Source: Chloroflexota bacterium (GTDB lineage Bacteria; Chloroflexota; Anaerolineae; Promineifilales; Promineifilaceae). Taken from it: a DNA stretch of 41,978 bases. The notes beneath the pieces are model-generated. The model did no database searches, had not been told where the DNA came from, and was given only the letters and a program-made list of their open reading frames with translations. The position numbers and the translations under genes were made by a program. The stretch is from NCBI GenBank assembly GCA_022616275.1, contig JAKEFB010000058.1:1-41978 (forward strand), written 5' to 3'. Below, one piece after another: positions 1 to 7,931 of the stretch; the first letter of the stretch is position 1; every line of letters begins with the position of its first letter.

Positions 1-168
1 GGCGAGATTTCGCTGCCCGAAGGGGTAGAGATGGTCATGCCTGGCGACAATGTCAACTTGAAGGTCAAGTTGATTACCCCGGTGGCGCTGGAAGAAGGCA
101 GTCGTTTCGCCATTCGCGAAGGTGGTCTGACCGTTGGCGCTGGCGTCATTACTAAGATTTTGAATTAA
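1..168 (+). CDS. tuf: Elongation factor Tu, C-terminal fragment
   Basis: The window opens inside this gene; 55 codons and the TAA stop are visible. The residues match the end of domain 3 of EF-Tu: a PGDN segment, then a stretch ending RFAIREGG and a terminal GVITKI-type beta strand. EF-Tu is the GTPase that carries aminoacyl-tRNA to the ribosome. The downstream order rpmG, tRNA-Trp, secE, nusG is the common bacterial arrangement after tuf and supports the call. The upstream part lies outside the window. Confidence 0.95.
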   Translation, partial: GEISLPEGVEMVMPGDNVNLKVKLITPVALEEGSRFAIREGGLTVGAGVITKILN

Positions 169-175
169 GGAATTG

Positions 176-208
176 AGGTGACAGTCACTTAGCAAGTGAC
201 TGTCACCT
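176..208. repeat. Perfect inverted repeat of a GTGACnGTCAC element
   Basis: Two 15-bp arms (176-190 and 194-208) are perfect reverse complements around a 3-base loop, between tuf and rpmG. Each arm itself contains the palindrome GTGACnGTCAC. An almost identical element lies at 12488-12521, so this is a dispersed repeat rather than a unique site. No T-run follows, so it is not a standard intrinsic terminator; it ends 14 bases before the rpmG start. Confidence 0.8.
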
Positions 209-222
209 GAAGGTTTGGCGTT

Positions 223-387
223 ATGGCTAAGAAGGCAATTCGCTCCCACATCACTCTGGCCTGTACGGAGTGCAAAGAGCGCAACTATATTACTGAGAAA
301 AATCGGCGGAACGATCCCGGCCGTTTAGAGTTGCTCAAATATTGTTCTCGCTGCCGCAAGCACCAAATGCACCGGGAAACGCGTTAG
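223..387 (+). CDS. rpmG: 50S ribosomal protein L33
   Basis: A 54-residue basic protein starting [10 protein letters not shown], with CTEC and CSRC pairs that form the zinc ribbon of the Zn-binding L33 type. It contains the family signature ending [10 protein letters not shown] and the C-terminal KYCSRCRKH segment. L33 is a small protein of the large ribosomal subunit near the E site. It sits between tuf and tRNA-Trp as in many bacteria. Length and start agree with the family. The presence of all four cysteines suggests a zinc-dependent, not zinc-free, paralog. Confidence 0.95.
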   Translation: MAKKAIRSHITLACTECKERNYITEKNRRNDPGRLELLKYCSRCRKHQMHRETR

Positions 388-413
388 TGGGCTAACAAGT
401 CTGCCTCCATAAT

Positions 414-486
<73 letters not shown>

Positions 487-520
487 TTCATTACTTTTGG
501 GAAGAGGTTATAAGATTATC

Positions 521-775
521 GTGGCGCAATCAAAAGCAGAGAAAGGAACCAGCGCGAAAAAAAGTGAGAATGGCCAGCCCAACCGCCTGGAGATGTATTT
601 CCGGCAGACTCGGGGCGAACTGCGCAAAGTCACCTGGCCGTCGCGCCAGGAGTCTCAACGGCTAACCGCTATCGTCCTGGGGGTCACGATTTTAATGGCC
701 CTGTTCTTAGGGATTTGGGACCTTGTTTTTTCCACGGCCGTCAACGCCCTGGTGCAGTTTGTCGTTGGCGCTTAA
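521..775 (+). CDS. secE: Preprotein translocase subunit SecE
   Basis: A short protein (84 residues from GTG 521) with a hydrophilic N-terminus, the conserved amphipathic segment ELRKVTWPSRQE that contacts SecY, and one C-terminal membrane helix (LTAIVLGVTILMALFLGIW region). It is the single-helix type of SecE and stabilises the SecYEG channel in the inner membrane. A longer frame opens at TTG 497, but the GTG at 521 follows a GAGG at 504-507 and avoids a non-conserved extension; the start remains uncertain. It is followed by nusG as is usual. Confidence 0.93.
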   Translation: MAQSKAEKGTSAKKSENGQPNRLEMYFRQTRGELRKVTWPSRQESQRLTAIVLGVTILMALFLGIWDLVFSTAVNALVQFVVGA

Positions 776-832
776 CATTTTGTTTTAGTGAACGAATGCA
801 AAAGGTAGCGGTATCAAGGGGGCAACTGAACG

Positions 833-1459
833 ATGAGTGAAGAACTAGAAATTCTCGATTCCCCCGAAGAAGAATTGGAAGAGGAAGCACAGCTTTTGGC
901 TGAGCCTGAGCTGGAAAAGGCGGCCGTTGAAGACGACGGCCGGGCCTGGTACGTGGTCCATTGCTACTCGGGTTACGAGAACAAGGTGCGCCACAGCATT
1001 GAACAGCGCATCGAAACCATGGGCATGCAGGATAAGATCTTCGACGTCGTCGTGCCCACGGAAGAGGAAATTGAAATTAAAGACGGCAAACGACGGACCG
1101 TCGAGCGCCGGGTTTTCCCCGGCTACATCCTGGTCCAGCTTATTATGGACGAGGACTCCTGGTACGTGGTCCGCAACACGCCTGGCGTCACCGGCTTTGT
1201 CGGCATGGGCAACGATCCTACACCGCTACGCGCCGATGAAGTGGCCAAAATTATGAACCGGATGGAAGCGGAAGCGCCCAAAGTCAAGTTCAACTTCCAG
1301 CCAGCCGAAAAAGTACGCATCCGGTCTGGTCCGTTCAGTGACTTCATTGGCACAGTCCAGGAGATTGACATGGAGCGGGCCAAGGTGCGGGTGTTGGTGT
1401 CCTTCTTTGGGCGGGAAACACCCGTTGAATTAGATTTCTTACACGTCGAGAAAGTTTAG
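833..1459 (+). CDS. nusG: Transcription termination/antitermination protein NusG
   Basis: A 208-residue protein with an acidic N-terminal extension of about 35 residues, then the NGN domain beginning RAWYVVHCYSGYENKV, and a C-terminal KOW domain (about 155-208) with the VRIRSGPFSDFIGTV motif. NusG binds RNA polymerase to promote processive elongation and links it to Rho or the ribosome. The acidic extension is longer than in E. coli NusG but is common in other phyla. It lies directly upstream of rplK. Confidence 0.95.
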   Translation: MSEELEILDSPEEELEEEAQLLAEPELEKAAVEDDGRAWYVVHCYSGYENKVRHSIEQRIETMGMQDKIFDVVVPTEEEIEIKDGKRRTVERRVFPGYILVQLIMDEDSWYVVRNTPGVTGFVGMGNDPTPLRADEVAKIMNRMEAEAPKVKFNFQPAEKVRIRSGPFSDFIGTVQEIDMERAKVRVLVSFFGRETPVELDFLHVEKV

Positions 1460-1536
1460 AAGGGGCACGAACTATCGTGGCCCTACCAAAGTTGGAGGAG
1501 CCTTAATAAGGCGCTTGGACTCCAGGAGATCAATAG

Positions 1537-1962
1537 ATGGCGAAAAAGATAAAGGCTGTTGTTAAAATTAATGTTCAGGGTGGTAAGGCAACGCCTGCTC
1601 CCCCGGTTGGCACGTCGCTCGGCCCTCACGGAATTAACTTGATGCAGTTTTGCAAAGAGTATAATGCCCGGACCGCCAACCAGGTTGGCCAGGTCATCCC
1701 GGCCGAGGTGACTATTTTCCAGGATGGAAGCTTTACTTTCACCCTCAAGACCCCGCCCACGGTTGACCTGCTGAAAAAGGCTCTCAGCTTGCCAAAAGGC
1801 TCGGCCGTGCCCAACCGGGACAAGGTTGGCACCATTTCGAGAGAGCAACTACGTGAGATTGCCGAGGTCAAAATGAAGGACCTGAATGCCCTGGACATTG
1901 AGGCGGCCATGCAAATTGTGGCCGGAACGGCCCGGAGCATGGGAATTCGCGTGGAAAAATAA
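1537..1962 (+). CDS. rplK: 50S ribosomal protein L11
   Basis: The 141 residues match the family length. The N-terminal domain carries the [20 protein letters not shown] region and [16 protein letters not shown], the binding site for the stringent factor and thiopeptides; the C-terminal rRNA-binding domain ends in the MGIRVE motif. L11 forms the GTPase-associated centre of the large subunit. The ATG follows an AGGAG at 1522-1526. It is the first gene of the L11-L1 pair, with a structured spacer before rplA. Confidence 0.96.
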   Translation: MAKKIKAVVKINVQGGKATPAPPVGTSLGPHGINLMQFCKEYNARTANQVGQVIPAEVTIFQDGSFTFTLKTPPTVDLLKKALSLPKGSAVPNRDKVGTISREQLREIAEVKMKDLNALDIEAAMQIVAGTARSMGIRVEK

Positions 1963-1972
1963 TTGAGGTTTA

Positions 1973-2026
1973 GAGCTGGAGCCGAGTTTTGGCAAGGCCA
2001 AAACTCGGCTAGGGTGACTCTAGCTC
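1973..2026 (+). promoter_or_regulatory. Structured rplK-rplA spacer element, possible L1 autoregulatory site
   Basis: A perfect 14-bp inner stem (980-993 with 997-2010, counted from 1000 and 2000 respectively, i.e. 1980-1993 and 1997-2010; loop AAG) sits beneath a 9-bp outer pairing, GAGCTGGAG (1973-1981) with CTCTAGCTC (2018-2026), which includes one G-U pair; the arms partly compete. No T-run follows, so it is not a typical terminator. Ribosomal protein L1 is known to repress its own mRNA by binding a site that mimics 23S rRNA; assigning that role here is inference from position only. Confidence 0.45.
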
Positions 2027-2074
2027 ATATAGGTGGGAGGATGGTTTTATCCGTTTGGACCACAAGGAGACAGT

Positions 2075-2776
2075 ATGCCTAAAAGAGGACGTAAATATTT
2101 AGAAGCAGCAGCCAAAGTGAGTCAAGACAAATATTACAGCCGCGCCGAGGCAGTCAAGCTGATTAAAGAAACGGCTTACACTCGCTTTGATCCCACCGTC
2201 GAAGTACATATGCGCCTGGGTGTAGACCCCCGCCACGCCGATCAGCAGGTCCGTGACGTGGTGGTTTTACCCCACGGGCTGGGCAAGCAGGTGCGGGTGC
2301 TGGTCTTTGCCGAAGGCGAGGACGCCCGCGTGGCCCAGGAATCCGGCGCTGACTATATTGCCGACGACGAACTGATTAAGAAGATCCAGGATGGTTGGAC
2401 CGATTTTGACGTGGCCATCGCCGTACCATCCATGATGGGTAAGGTCGGCCGCCTGGGCCGTGTTTTAGGTCCCCGGGGCCTGATGCCGAATCCTCGCGCC
2501 GGGACGGTAGCCCCTGGCGAAGATCTGCCCCGCCTGATTAACGAGGCCAAGGCCGGCCGCGTGGAATTCCGGGTAGACAAGACCAGTAACCTGCACGCGC
2601 CCATCGGCAAGGCCAGCTTTAGCGAAGAGCAGCTCCTGGACAATCTGAATGCCCTGCTGGACGCGGTGAAACGGGCCAGGCCCTCGGCCGCCAAAGGCAC
2701 TTACGTGCGCAAAATTACGGTGGCCAACGCCATGGGACCTGGCATTCGCCTGGACGTTGTCGAGGCAATACCGTAA
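2075..2776 (+). CDS. rplA: 50S ribosomal protein L1
   Basis: A 233-residue protein starting [15 protein letters not shown], with the L1 signature around [17 protein letters not shown] and a C-terminal half typical of the L1 stalk protein. It binds 23S rRNA at the stalk that moves deacylated tRNA out of the E site. The frame opens at GTG 2033, but ATG 2075 is preceded by AAGGAG and gives the family N-terminus, so 2075 is preferred. Confidence 0.95.
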   Translation: MPKRGRKYLEAAAKVSQDKYYSRAEAVKLIKETAYTRFDPTVEVHMRLGVDPRHADQQVRDVVVLPHGLGKQVRVLVFAEGEDARVAQESGADYIADDELIKKIQDGWTDFDVAIAVPSMMGKVGRLGRVLGPRGLMPNPRAGTVAPGEDLPRLINEAKAGRVEFRVDKTSNLHAPIGKASFSEEQLLDNLNALLDAVKRARPSAAKGTYVRKITVANAMGPGIRLDVVEAIP

Positions 2777-2786
2777 AATAGGTATC

Positions 2787-2811
2787 GGTTATTGGTGATT
2801 AGCCAATAACC
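2787..2811. repeat. Small inverted repeat after rplA
   Basis: GGTTATTGG (2787-2795) pairs perfectly with CCAATAACC (2803-2811) around a 7-base loop. It follows the rplA stop by 10 bases. No T-run follows. It could be a weak 3' processing or stability element; function is not shown. Confidence 0.4.
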
Positions 2812-2844
2812 AATTACTTCTTTGTACAGTTAACAAAAAAGTAT

Positions 2845-3063
2845 CTTCTCGCCTGAGACAGTTGGCGCCGGGTTCCGGGTGGAACGCCGGCTTAATTAAT
2901 ACCAGCCGAGGTGGAGGTTCAACAACGCAGGAATGCAAGTTGCGCCCGGCCGCAAACGCCAGGGCACGCTGGCTACCCTGCCCCACAGCGCCGTCTTGAG
3001 CTGACGAGCCAGGCGGCCTGAACAGAGTTGTTTACGAATCCTCACACCGGCCGGTGTGAGGAT
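2845..3063 (+). promoter_or_regulatory. Ribosomal protein L10 leader
   Basis: The roughly 310-base spacer before rplJ holds the hallmarks of the L10(L12)4-binding leader: CGCCTGAGACAGTTGGCG near 2850, a following imperfect hairpin (GCCGGGTTCCGGGTGGAACGCC region), and ACCAGCCGAGGTGG at 2901-2914, which resemble the conserved arms of the L10 leader family. The leader ends in a strong hairpin (3038-3063). Excess L10-L12 complex is known to bind such leaders and reduce rplJL expression. Recognition is by eye, not by a covariance model. Confidence 0.8.
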
Positions 3064-3067
3064 TTTT
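3038..3067 (+). terminator. Intrinsic terminator/attenuator ending the L10 leader
   Basis: ATCCTCACACCGG (3038-3050) is followed at once by its exact reverse complement (3051-3063) and a run of T (3063-3067), only 7 bases before the rplJ Shine-Dalgarno (AAGGAGGTG, from 3073). The site fits a transcription attenuator controlled by the leader; read-through would be needed to express rplJL. Confidence 0.8.
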
Positions 3068-3088
3068 ATTTGAAGGAGGTGAAATCCA

Positions 3089-3643
3089 TTGGCTATTTCT
3101 AAAGCTCGTAAAGAAGAACTGGTTGGTGATTACGTGGAATTGATCACGCAAAGCCGGGCTATCTTCATCACCGAGTACAAGGGAATGAGTATGAAGCAGA
3201 TCGAGGCCCTACGTGGTGAGATACGCAAGGCAGATGGCACATTTCATGTCACCAAAAATACTCTGCTCCGCCACGCGTTGGCACAGGCTGACAAGCCCGT
3301 CCCGGCCGAACTCTTGACGGGCCAGGTGGCGACTACGTTTGCCCTGAACGAAGCGCCCAGCCTGGCAAAGGTGCTGACCGATTATGCCAAGAAAGAAGCG
3401 CTTTTTACCATCAAGGGCGGCATTCTGGGCAACGACTTGCTGACCGCCGCCCAGGTGGAAGCGCTGGGCAAGCTGCCCTCGCTGGAGGAACTGCGGGCGC
3501 AAATTCTCGGCCTGCTCTCGGCCCCGGCGCAGAGCCTGACCTCGGCCGTGGCCAATGGCGTCCGCCAGGTGATCAACGTCCTGGACGCTTACGCCAAGAA
3601 GGACGCGGAAGCGGCGGCGGTAAGTGAGCAAGTGAGTAATTGA
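3089..3643 (+). CDS. rplJ: 50S ribosomal protein L10
   Basis: A 184-residue protein starting at TTG 3089 behind a near-perfect AAGGAGGTG ribosome site. It has the L10 N-terminal rRNA-binding domain (motif YKGMSMKQIEALR, then FHVTKNTLLRHAL) and a C-terminal helix that docks L7/L12 dimers. The last residues, VSEQVSN, come from an 8-bp tandem repeat (3624-3679) that also supplies the stop codon, so the extreme C-terminus is not ancestral sequence. Regulated by the upstream leader and attenuator. Confidence 0.95.
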   Translation: MAISKARKEELVGDYVELITQSRAIFITEYKGMSMKQIEALRGEIRKADGTFHVTKNTLLRHALAQADKPVPAELLTGQVATTFALNEAPSLAKVLTDYAKKEALFTIKGGILGNDLLTAAQVEALGKLPSLEELRAQILGLLSAPAQSLTSAVANGVRQVINVLDAYAKKDAEAAAVSEQVSN

Positions 3644-3679
3644 GTAATTAAGTAATTACCCAATTACCTAATTACGAAA
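3624..3679. repeat. Tandem array of seven 8-bp units across the rplJ stop
   Basis: Seven consecutive octamers, from GTGAGCAA and GTGAGTAA through TTGAGTAA and TTAAGTAA to TTACCTAA and TTACGAAA, run without gaps. The rplJ TGA stop (3641-3643) lies in the third unit. The early units pair partly with the later ones (AAGTAATTA against TAATTA-type sequence). Confidence 0.8.
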
Positions 3680-3737
3680 ACAAGTAATTTCTAACTCTAC
3701 ACTTTAATTAAGTAAGGATATCTGGAGGAACTATCAA

Positions 3738-4121
3738 ATGGCAGACCTTGCAAAAATTGTTGATGATCTGAGCAGCCTGAGCCTGCTGGAGGCGGCTGAA
3801 TTGACCAAGATGTTGGAAGCCAAATGGGGCGTGACCGCGGCGGCGCCGATGGCAATGGGCATGATGCCGATGGGCGGCGCTCCGGCAGCGGCCGAAGAAG
3901 TTGAGGAAAAGACTGAGTTCGACGTCATCCTCAAGGACGTTGGCCCCAAGAAGATCAACGTTATCAAGGAAGTTCGCGCCCTGACCGGCCTGGGCCTGAA
4001 GGAAGCCAAGGACGTCGTGGACGGCGCTCCCAACAAGATCATAGAAGCGGTGACCAAGGAAGCGGCCAACGAAGCCAAGGCCAAGCTGGAAGAAGCCGGC
4101 GCTGTCGTCGAAATCAAGTAG
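3738..4121 (+). CDS. rplL: 50S ribosomal protein L7/L12
   Basis: A 127-residue acidic protein. The N-terminal dimerisation domain (about 1-35) is followed by an Ala/Met/Gly-rich hinge (about 36-52, [17 protein letters not shown]) and the C-terminal factor-binding domain with [19 protein letters not shown] and [16 protein letters not shown]. It forms the stalk that recruits translation GTPases. It is preceded by a GGAGG site. A terminator follows, so rplJ-rplL is the end of this operon. Confidence 0.96.
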   Translation: MADLAKIVDDLSSLSLLEAAELTKMLEAKWGVTAAAPMAMGMMPMGGAPAAAEEVEEKTEFDVILKDVGPKKINVIKEVRALTGLGLKEAKDVVDGAPNKIIEAVTKEAANEAKAKLEEAGAVVEIK

Positions 4122-4151
4122 ACAACAGGTTATTGGGAAACTGTGTAAGGT

Positions 4152-4186
4152 AAAAAGGCCGGCCTGGAAACAAGCTGGCCTTTTTG
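4152..4186 (+). terminator. Intrinsic terminator after rplL
   Basis: AAAAAGGCC (4152-4160) pairs with GGCCTTTTT (4177-4185), extended by imperfect pairing inside, and ends in a T-run. It lies about 30 bases after the rplL stop and closes the ribosomal protein operon. The symmetrical A/T tails allow action on both strands, but only the plus-strand gene ends here. Confidence 0.8.
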
Positions 4187-4316
4187 CCTTAACCTGGCCT
4201 ACAACCTTTTGGGCAAACTTACGTAAAGCATAGCGAAGGCAGGCCTATCAGCAGGCCTGGTTTCTTAAACTGCGTTTGACAAAGCACCAATTGTAGCAAG
4301 ATAAGGAGAGACAACG

Positions 4317-4769
4317 ATGAGCGACGAAGAGGTTCCCAGCGTCGAAGAAATTAAGTCCCGTTTGGGCGATGAAATTCCTGTTGAGGAGGAGCCAACCGAA
4401 GCGTCCAAAGCCAACAAGGGCGAATCGGAGGTAGCCGCCGAGCTGCGCAACCTGGGCCGGCAGTTTGCCGAAACGCTGCGCACCGCCTGGAACAGCCAGG
4501 AGCGGCAGAAGTTTGAAAGTGAGGTGCGGGAGGGCGTCAAGTCCTTTGCCGACGAGGTAGACAAGGTGATCCGCGAGCTGCGGGAAAGCCCGGCCGCCCA
4601 GAAGGCCAAAGAAGAAGCCACCACGCTGAAGACAAAAGTGGAAGCGGCCGAGGTTGGCCAGAAGGCGCGGACTGGCCTGGTTCAGGGTCTGAACTGGTTG
4701 AGCGAAGAGCTGGGCAAGCTGGCCAACCAGTTTACGCCACCTGAGAAAGAGCCACCGGCGGAAGATTAA
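4317..4769 (+). CDS. Small acidic helical protein, function unknown
   Basis: A 150-residue charged protein with no signal peptide or clear membrane segment. Residues 1-40 are very acidic; about 40-125 are rich in Lys, Glu, Ala and Arg with heptad-like spacing (ELRNLGRQFAETLRTAW; SFADEVDKVIRELRESPAA), suggesting long amphipathic helices or a coiled coil; the tail is Pro/Glu-rich. It is preceded by AAGGAG. I do not recognise a family. It stands alone between the rplL terminator and a convergent F420-type oxidoreductase; the stop is followed at once by a 7-bp tandem array. Confidence 0.75.
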   Translation: MSDEEVPSVEEIKSRLGDEIPVEEEPTEASKANKGESEVAAELRNLGRQFAETLRTAWNSQERQKFESEVREGVKSFADEVDKVIRELRESPAAQKAKEEATTLKTKVEAAEVGQKARTGLVQGLNWLSEELGKLANQFTPPEKEPPAED

Positions 4770-4772
4770 GGG

Positions 4773-4800
4773 TTTTGGATTTTAGATTTTGGATTTTAGA
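4773..4800. repeat. Four 7-bp tandem units (TTTTGGA/TTTTAGA)
   Basis: TTTTGGA and TTTTAGA alternate four times directly after the stop of the small acidic protein. The same unit, in reverse complement (ATCTAAA/ATCCAAA), recurs at 26236-26260 and 28758-28778, and in the same orientation at 38821-38834. Confidence 0.75.
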
Positions 4801-4840
4801 TTGGGAAGACCCGACTAAATCCAAAATTAGCTCTGGCCAG

Positions 4841-5773
4841 CTACAGTTGTGGTAAAACGGTCTGGGCCAGGGCTTCGAGGCCGTCCAGGTCGTCCAGGGC
4901 CAGCCACTGGAGCATGATGCGTTGAACCCCGGCCGCTTCGTACTGCTTTAACTGCTCGACTACTTCGCCGGGGACGCCGACGACCAGCCCCTTTTCCCGA
5001 AGGGTGGCCGGCGTCTCCCGGCCGGCGGTGCGGGCCGCCACTTTGCGGGTCACTTCGGCCGTGTCCCGGCCAAATTCGGTCCCCACCATCACCGAGCGGC
5101 GGGCGTCTTCCGGCCGGCGGCCCTGGGCCACCAACAGCTCATCTAAGCGGCTGTTCAAATCGGCAAAACGGGCCGGCGTCAAGAAGACGCCGTTCCACTC
5201 GCTGGCGTAGCGAGCGACCAGGGGCAGCGTCCGGGTCTGGCCGTTGCCGCCGATGAGAATAGGTGGTCCGCCCGGCCGCAGAGACCGGGGGAGCAAGATG
5301 GCTTCGTGGAGCCGGTAAAAACGCCCCTGAAAATCCACCGGCTGGTCGCTGTGCAGCAGGCGGGTAATGACCTCCAGCCCTTCCTCAAAGCGGGCAAAAC
5401 GGCCGGGCACGTCCAGTAACTCCCAGCCGTAGTTGTGGTGTTCCCGCTGCTGCCAGCCGGCCCCTACACCCAGGGTGAGCCGGCCGCCGGAGAGATCGTC
5501 CACGGCGCTGGCCATACGGGCGGTCATCGTCGGCTGGCGGAAGGAAAAGGGGGTGACCAGGGGGCCAAACTCAATCCGCCTGGTGTGGCTGGCCAGCCAG
5601 GTTAGCGAGACCCAGAGTTCCAGGGAATCTTTGTCCGGCGGGTTGGCGTTGGTGTAATGGTCAGAACGGTACAGCCCGGCGAAACCCAGCGCCTCTACGG
5701 CCGTGGCGATTCGCTGCCAGTGCGGCCAGTTCAGCCCGTTTTGGCCCTCGATCATGATCGCGACTTGGATCAT
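4841..5773 (-). CDS. LLM-class flavin-dependent (probably F420-dependent) oxidoreductase
   Basis: A 310-residue luciferase-like monooxygenase-fold protein. Its N-terminus (GQNGLNWPHWQRIATAVEAL, then LYRSDHY) and the segments LWVSLTWLASHTRRIEFGPLV, RPTMTARMASAVDDLSGGRL and LGVGAGWQQREH follow the F420-dependent class of TIM-barrel oxidoreductases. ILIGGNGQTRTLPLVARYA is the usual mid-region phosphate-binding segment. Such enzymes reduce or oxidise organic substrates with F420; the substrate cannot be told. Cofactor assignment gains support from npdG and cofE at 7932-9449. Confidence 0.85.
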   Translation of the reverse strand: MIQVAIMIEGQNGLNWPHWQRIATAVEALGFAGLYRSDHYTNANPPDKDSLELWVSLTWLASHTRRIEFGPLVTPFSFRQPTMTARMASAVDDLSGGRLTLGVGAGWQQREHHNYGWELLDVPGRFARFEEGLEVITRLLHSDQPVDFQGRFYRLHEAILLPRSLRPGGPPILIGGNGQTRTLPLVARYASEWNGVFLTPARFADLNSRLDELLVAQGRRPEDARRSVMVGTEFGRDTAEVTRKVAARTAGRETPATLREKGLVVGVPGEVVEQLKQYEAAGVQRIMLQWLALDDLDGLEALAQTVLPQL

Positions 5774-5825
5774 CTTCTTCCTTCGGGGTGCAGAACGATT
5801 TTGAAAATCGTTCTACAACGAGAAC

Positions 5826-5857
5826 AAAAACGCCCATCTTTGGGGATGGGCGTTTTT
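5826..5857 (-). terminator. Intrinsic terminator downstream of trxA
   Basis: A 13-bp stem (AAAAACGCCCATC with its complement, 5826-5838 and 5845-5857, loop TTTGGG) with T-runs in both directions. On the minus strand it lies about 20 bases beyond the trxA stop, separating trxA from the oxidoreductase gene. Confidence 0.85.
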
Positions 5858-5876
5858 AATCTAACAATTCAGCGTT

Positions 5877-6215
5877 TTAGGCTGGTTGCTTCTCCAGGTG
5901 CGGCAGAATCTCGGCCAGGATGCGGTCCTTGGGGCGAGCCCCGGTGATTCGGGCCACTGCTTCGCCATTCTTGAAAAGCATCAGGGTCGGAATGCTCATG
6001 ATGCGGTAAATACCCGGGGTTGCCGGATTTTCGTCAATGTCCATCTTGGTGACTTTCAAGACGTTGCTATATTCGGCCGCAATTTGTTTCACGTGGGGCG
6101 CGATCATGTGGCAGGGGCCACACCACTCCGCCCAGAAATCTACCAATACAGGCTTGTCAGACTCCAGGACTTCTTTCTGGAAGGCATCGTCTGTAATGTG
6201 CTTTAGTTCGGCCAT
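5877..6215 (-). CDS. trxA: Thioredoxin
   Basis: A 112-residue protein with the classical thioredoxin fold landmarks: KPVLVDFWAEWCGPC (redox cysteines 32 and 35), the cis-proline in SIPTLMLFKNG, and the terminal helix. It is a cytosolic disulfide reductase. Length fits a single-domain thioredoxin. An AGGAG precedes the ATG. It is monocistronic, ending at the terminator at 5826-5857, and is divergent from the amidohydrolase across a spacer that contains inverted heptamer arrays. Confidence 0.95.
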   Translation of the reverse strand: MAELKHITDDAFQKEVLESDKPVLVDFWAEWCGPCHMIAPHVKQIAAEYSNVLKVTKMDIDENPATPGIYRIMSIPTLMLFKNGEAVARITGARPKDRILAEILPHLEKQPA

Positions 6216-6265
6216 TTGATTCTCCTTACATTAAGAAATTGTTTAAACAGCTTGCCGTTTTGTAA

Positions 6266-6341
6266 GGAGATTAGAGATTTGAGATTAGAGATTGATTACA
6301 CCAAGGTTGCATACAATCTCCAATCTCCAATCTCCAATCTC
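6266..6341. repeat. Inverted pair of 7-bp arrays (GGAGATT / CAATCTC)
   Basis: Four GGAGATT/AGAGATT-type heptamers (6266-6293) are followed after about 20 bases by four CAATCTC heptamers (6314-6341), which are nearly the reverse complement. The pair could form a long imperfect hairpin. It occupies the divergent spacer between trxA and the amidohydrolase, where both promoters must lie. Confidence 0.8.
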
Positions 6342-6471
6342 CAATGACAGTGTCGTCGAGTTTACCCCAAGCTATAGGGCTGTCAAGAAAGGAAGTATAC
6401 AAGACAAATAGACAAATGTCAATATGATTGCCACATTGGCACGGCCGGCAACTGGCGCTAGAATCAACGTC

Positions 6472-7824
6472 ATGGATGAGCTGTTAATCAGTAACGGCCG
6501 GCTGGTTGTGTGGGGCGAGGAAATCCGGGAAAACGGGGCTCTGCTCCTGCAAGACGGCCGGATTGCTGCCCTGGGCGACAGCGCCACTCTGGCCAGGCAA
6601 CATCCCGAGGCCGGGACGCTGGATGCGCGGGGCCAATTGGTAATGCCCGGTAATATCTGCGCCCACACCCATTTTTACGGCGCATTTGCCCGCGGCCTGG
6701 CCATTCCCGGCCCGCCGATGAAAGATTTTCCCGACATCCTGGAACGGCTGTGGTGGCGGCTGGACCGGGCCTTGCTGGACGTGGACGTCAAGTACAGTGC
6801 CCTGGTCTGCCTGGTGGACGCGATTAAGCATGGCACGACCACGCTGATCGATCACCACGCCAGCCCCAACGCCATTGACAGCTCGCTGGACCAGATTGCC
6901 GAGGCAGTGGAAACGGCCGGGGTGCGGGCCGTGTTGTGTTACGAAGTCACCGACCGCAACGGGCCGGCCGGGGCTCAAAAGGGCATCGGCGAAAACGTCC
7001 GTTTTTTGCACTCCCTCAAGGAGCGCCGTAGCCCCCTGCTGGCCGGCACGTTTGGCCTGCACGCCTCGCTGAGCCTATCCGACGAAACGCTGGCCGACTG
7101 CGTAGCGGCCGTCCAGGAGCTGAATACCGGCTTCCACATTCACGTGGCCGAGCACGAGGCGGACGAGTACAACTCGTTGCAGCGTTACGGCCGGCGGGTG
7201 GTGGACCGCCTGGCGGCGGCCGGCATCCTGGGGCCGAAAAGTATTGTCGCCCACGCCGTCCACGTGGACCCGGCCGAAATGGCGCTGCTGCGGGAAACAA
7301 AGAGCTGGGTCACCCACCAGCCGCGCAGCAACATGAACAATGCCGTCGGCGCGGCCGACGTGGAAGGGATGCTGCGGTTGGGCATTCCCGTTTGCCTGGG
7401 CAACGACGGTTTCAGCAACAATATGTGGGCCGAGTGGAAAAGCGCTTACCTGCTGCACAAGGTGGCCCACCGCGACCCGCGCCGGGCCGGCGGCCTGGAT
7501 GTCGTCCAGATGGCCGTCCACAATAACGCCGCCCTGGCCGGCGTTTTCTGGCCCGATCTGCCCATTGGCCAACTGGCCGTGGGGGCGGCGGCCGACCTCA
7601 TTTTCGTGGACTACTACCCCACCACCCCACTGACGGCCGGCAACCTGCCCTGGCACGTGCTTTTTGGCTTTGAAAGTAGCCTGGTGACGACGACCATCGT
7701 CGCCGGCGAAGTGCTGATGCGCGACCGGCAGTTACTGACGCTGGACGAAGCTGAGATTACAGCCCGCAGCCGGGAATTGGCGGCAGCCGTGTGGCAGCGT
7801 TTCGTCCAGTTGAGCGAAAATTAA
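6472..7824 (+). CDS. ssnA: SsnA-like amidohydrolase
   Basis: About 450 residues of the amidohydrolase superfamily. The metal-binding landmarks are present: HTH within ICAHTHFYGAFARG (His 65), HIHVAEHEADE, VAHAVHVD and the Asp in LGNDGFSNN. HTHFYGAFARGLAIPGPPMKDFP, ERLWWRLD and DHHASPNAI closely follow the SsnA family named from selenium/purine-catabolism clusters; true substrate is unknown, with deaminase or hydrolase activity on a heterocycle likely. The frame extends to ATG 6424, but the family N-terminus (LLISNGRLV) fits a start at ATG 6472. No selenium or xanthine genes are adjacent. Confidence 0.85.
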   Translation: MDELLISNGRLVVWGEEIRENGALLLQDGRIAALGDSATLARQHPEAGTLDARGQLVMPGNICAHTHFYGAFARGLAIPGPPMKDFPDILERLWWRLDRALLDVDVKYSALVCLVDAIKHGTTTLIDHHASPNAIDSSLDQIAEAVETAGVRAVLCYEVTDRNGPAGAQKGIGENVRFLHSLKERRSPLLAGTFGLHASLSLSDETLADCVAAVQELNTGFHIHVAEHEADEYNSLQRYGRRVVDRLAAAGILGPKSIVAHAVHVDPAEMALLRETKSWVTHQPRSNMNNAVGAADVEGMLRLGIPVCLGNDGFSNNMWAEWKSAYLLHKVAHRDPRRAGGLDVVQMAVHNNAALAGVFWPDLPIGQLAVGAAADLIFVDYYPTTPLTAGNLPWHVLFGFESSLVTTTIVAGEVLMRDRQLLTLDEAEITARSRELAAAVWQRFVQLSEN

Positions 7825-7903
7825 AAATCGCGAATGACACGAATCGGACGAATGACGCGAATCATAAAAATATTCGCGCGATTCGCTCATTCGCGTGATT
7901 CTC
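7824..7903. repeat. 9-bp repeat array with inverted counterpart (GACRCGAAT family)
   Basis: Units of the type GACACGAAT, CGGACGAAT, GACGCGAAT lie in tandem just after the amidohydrolase stop, followed by the inverted form (ATTCGCGCG, ATTCGCTC, ATTCGCGTG). The same family recurs at 8590-8616, 9460-9487 and 27645-27728. Confidence 0.7.
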
Positions 7904-7931
7904 GATAATAAAAAGCAGAGAGAAAACAGTA

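Noticed and set aside
2789-2986. Minus-strand open frame opposite the rplJ leader.
   Set aside because: It lies on the conserved L10 leader structure and shows no protein-like composition.
4276-4300. TTGACA followed 17 bases later by AGATAA before the small acidic gene.
   Set aside because: The supposed -10 overlaps the ribosome-binding site, which would leave almost no leader.
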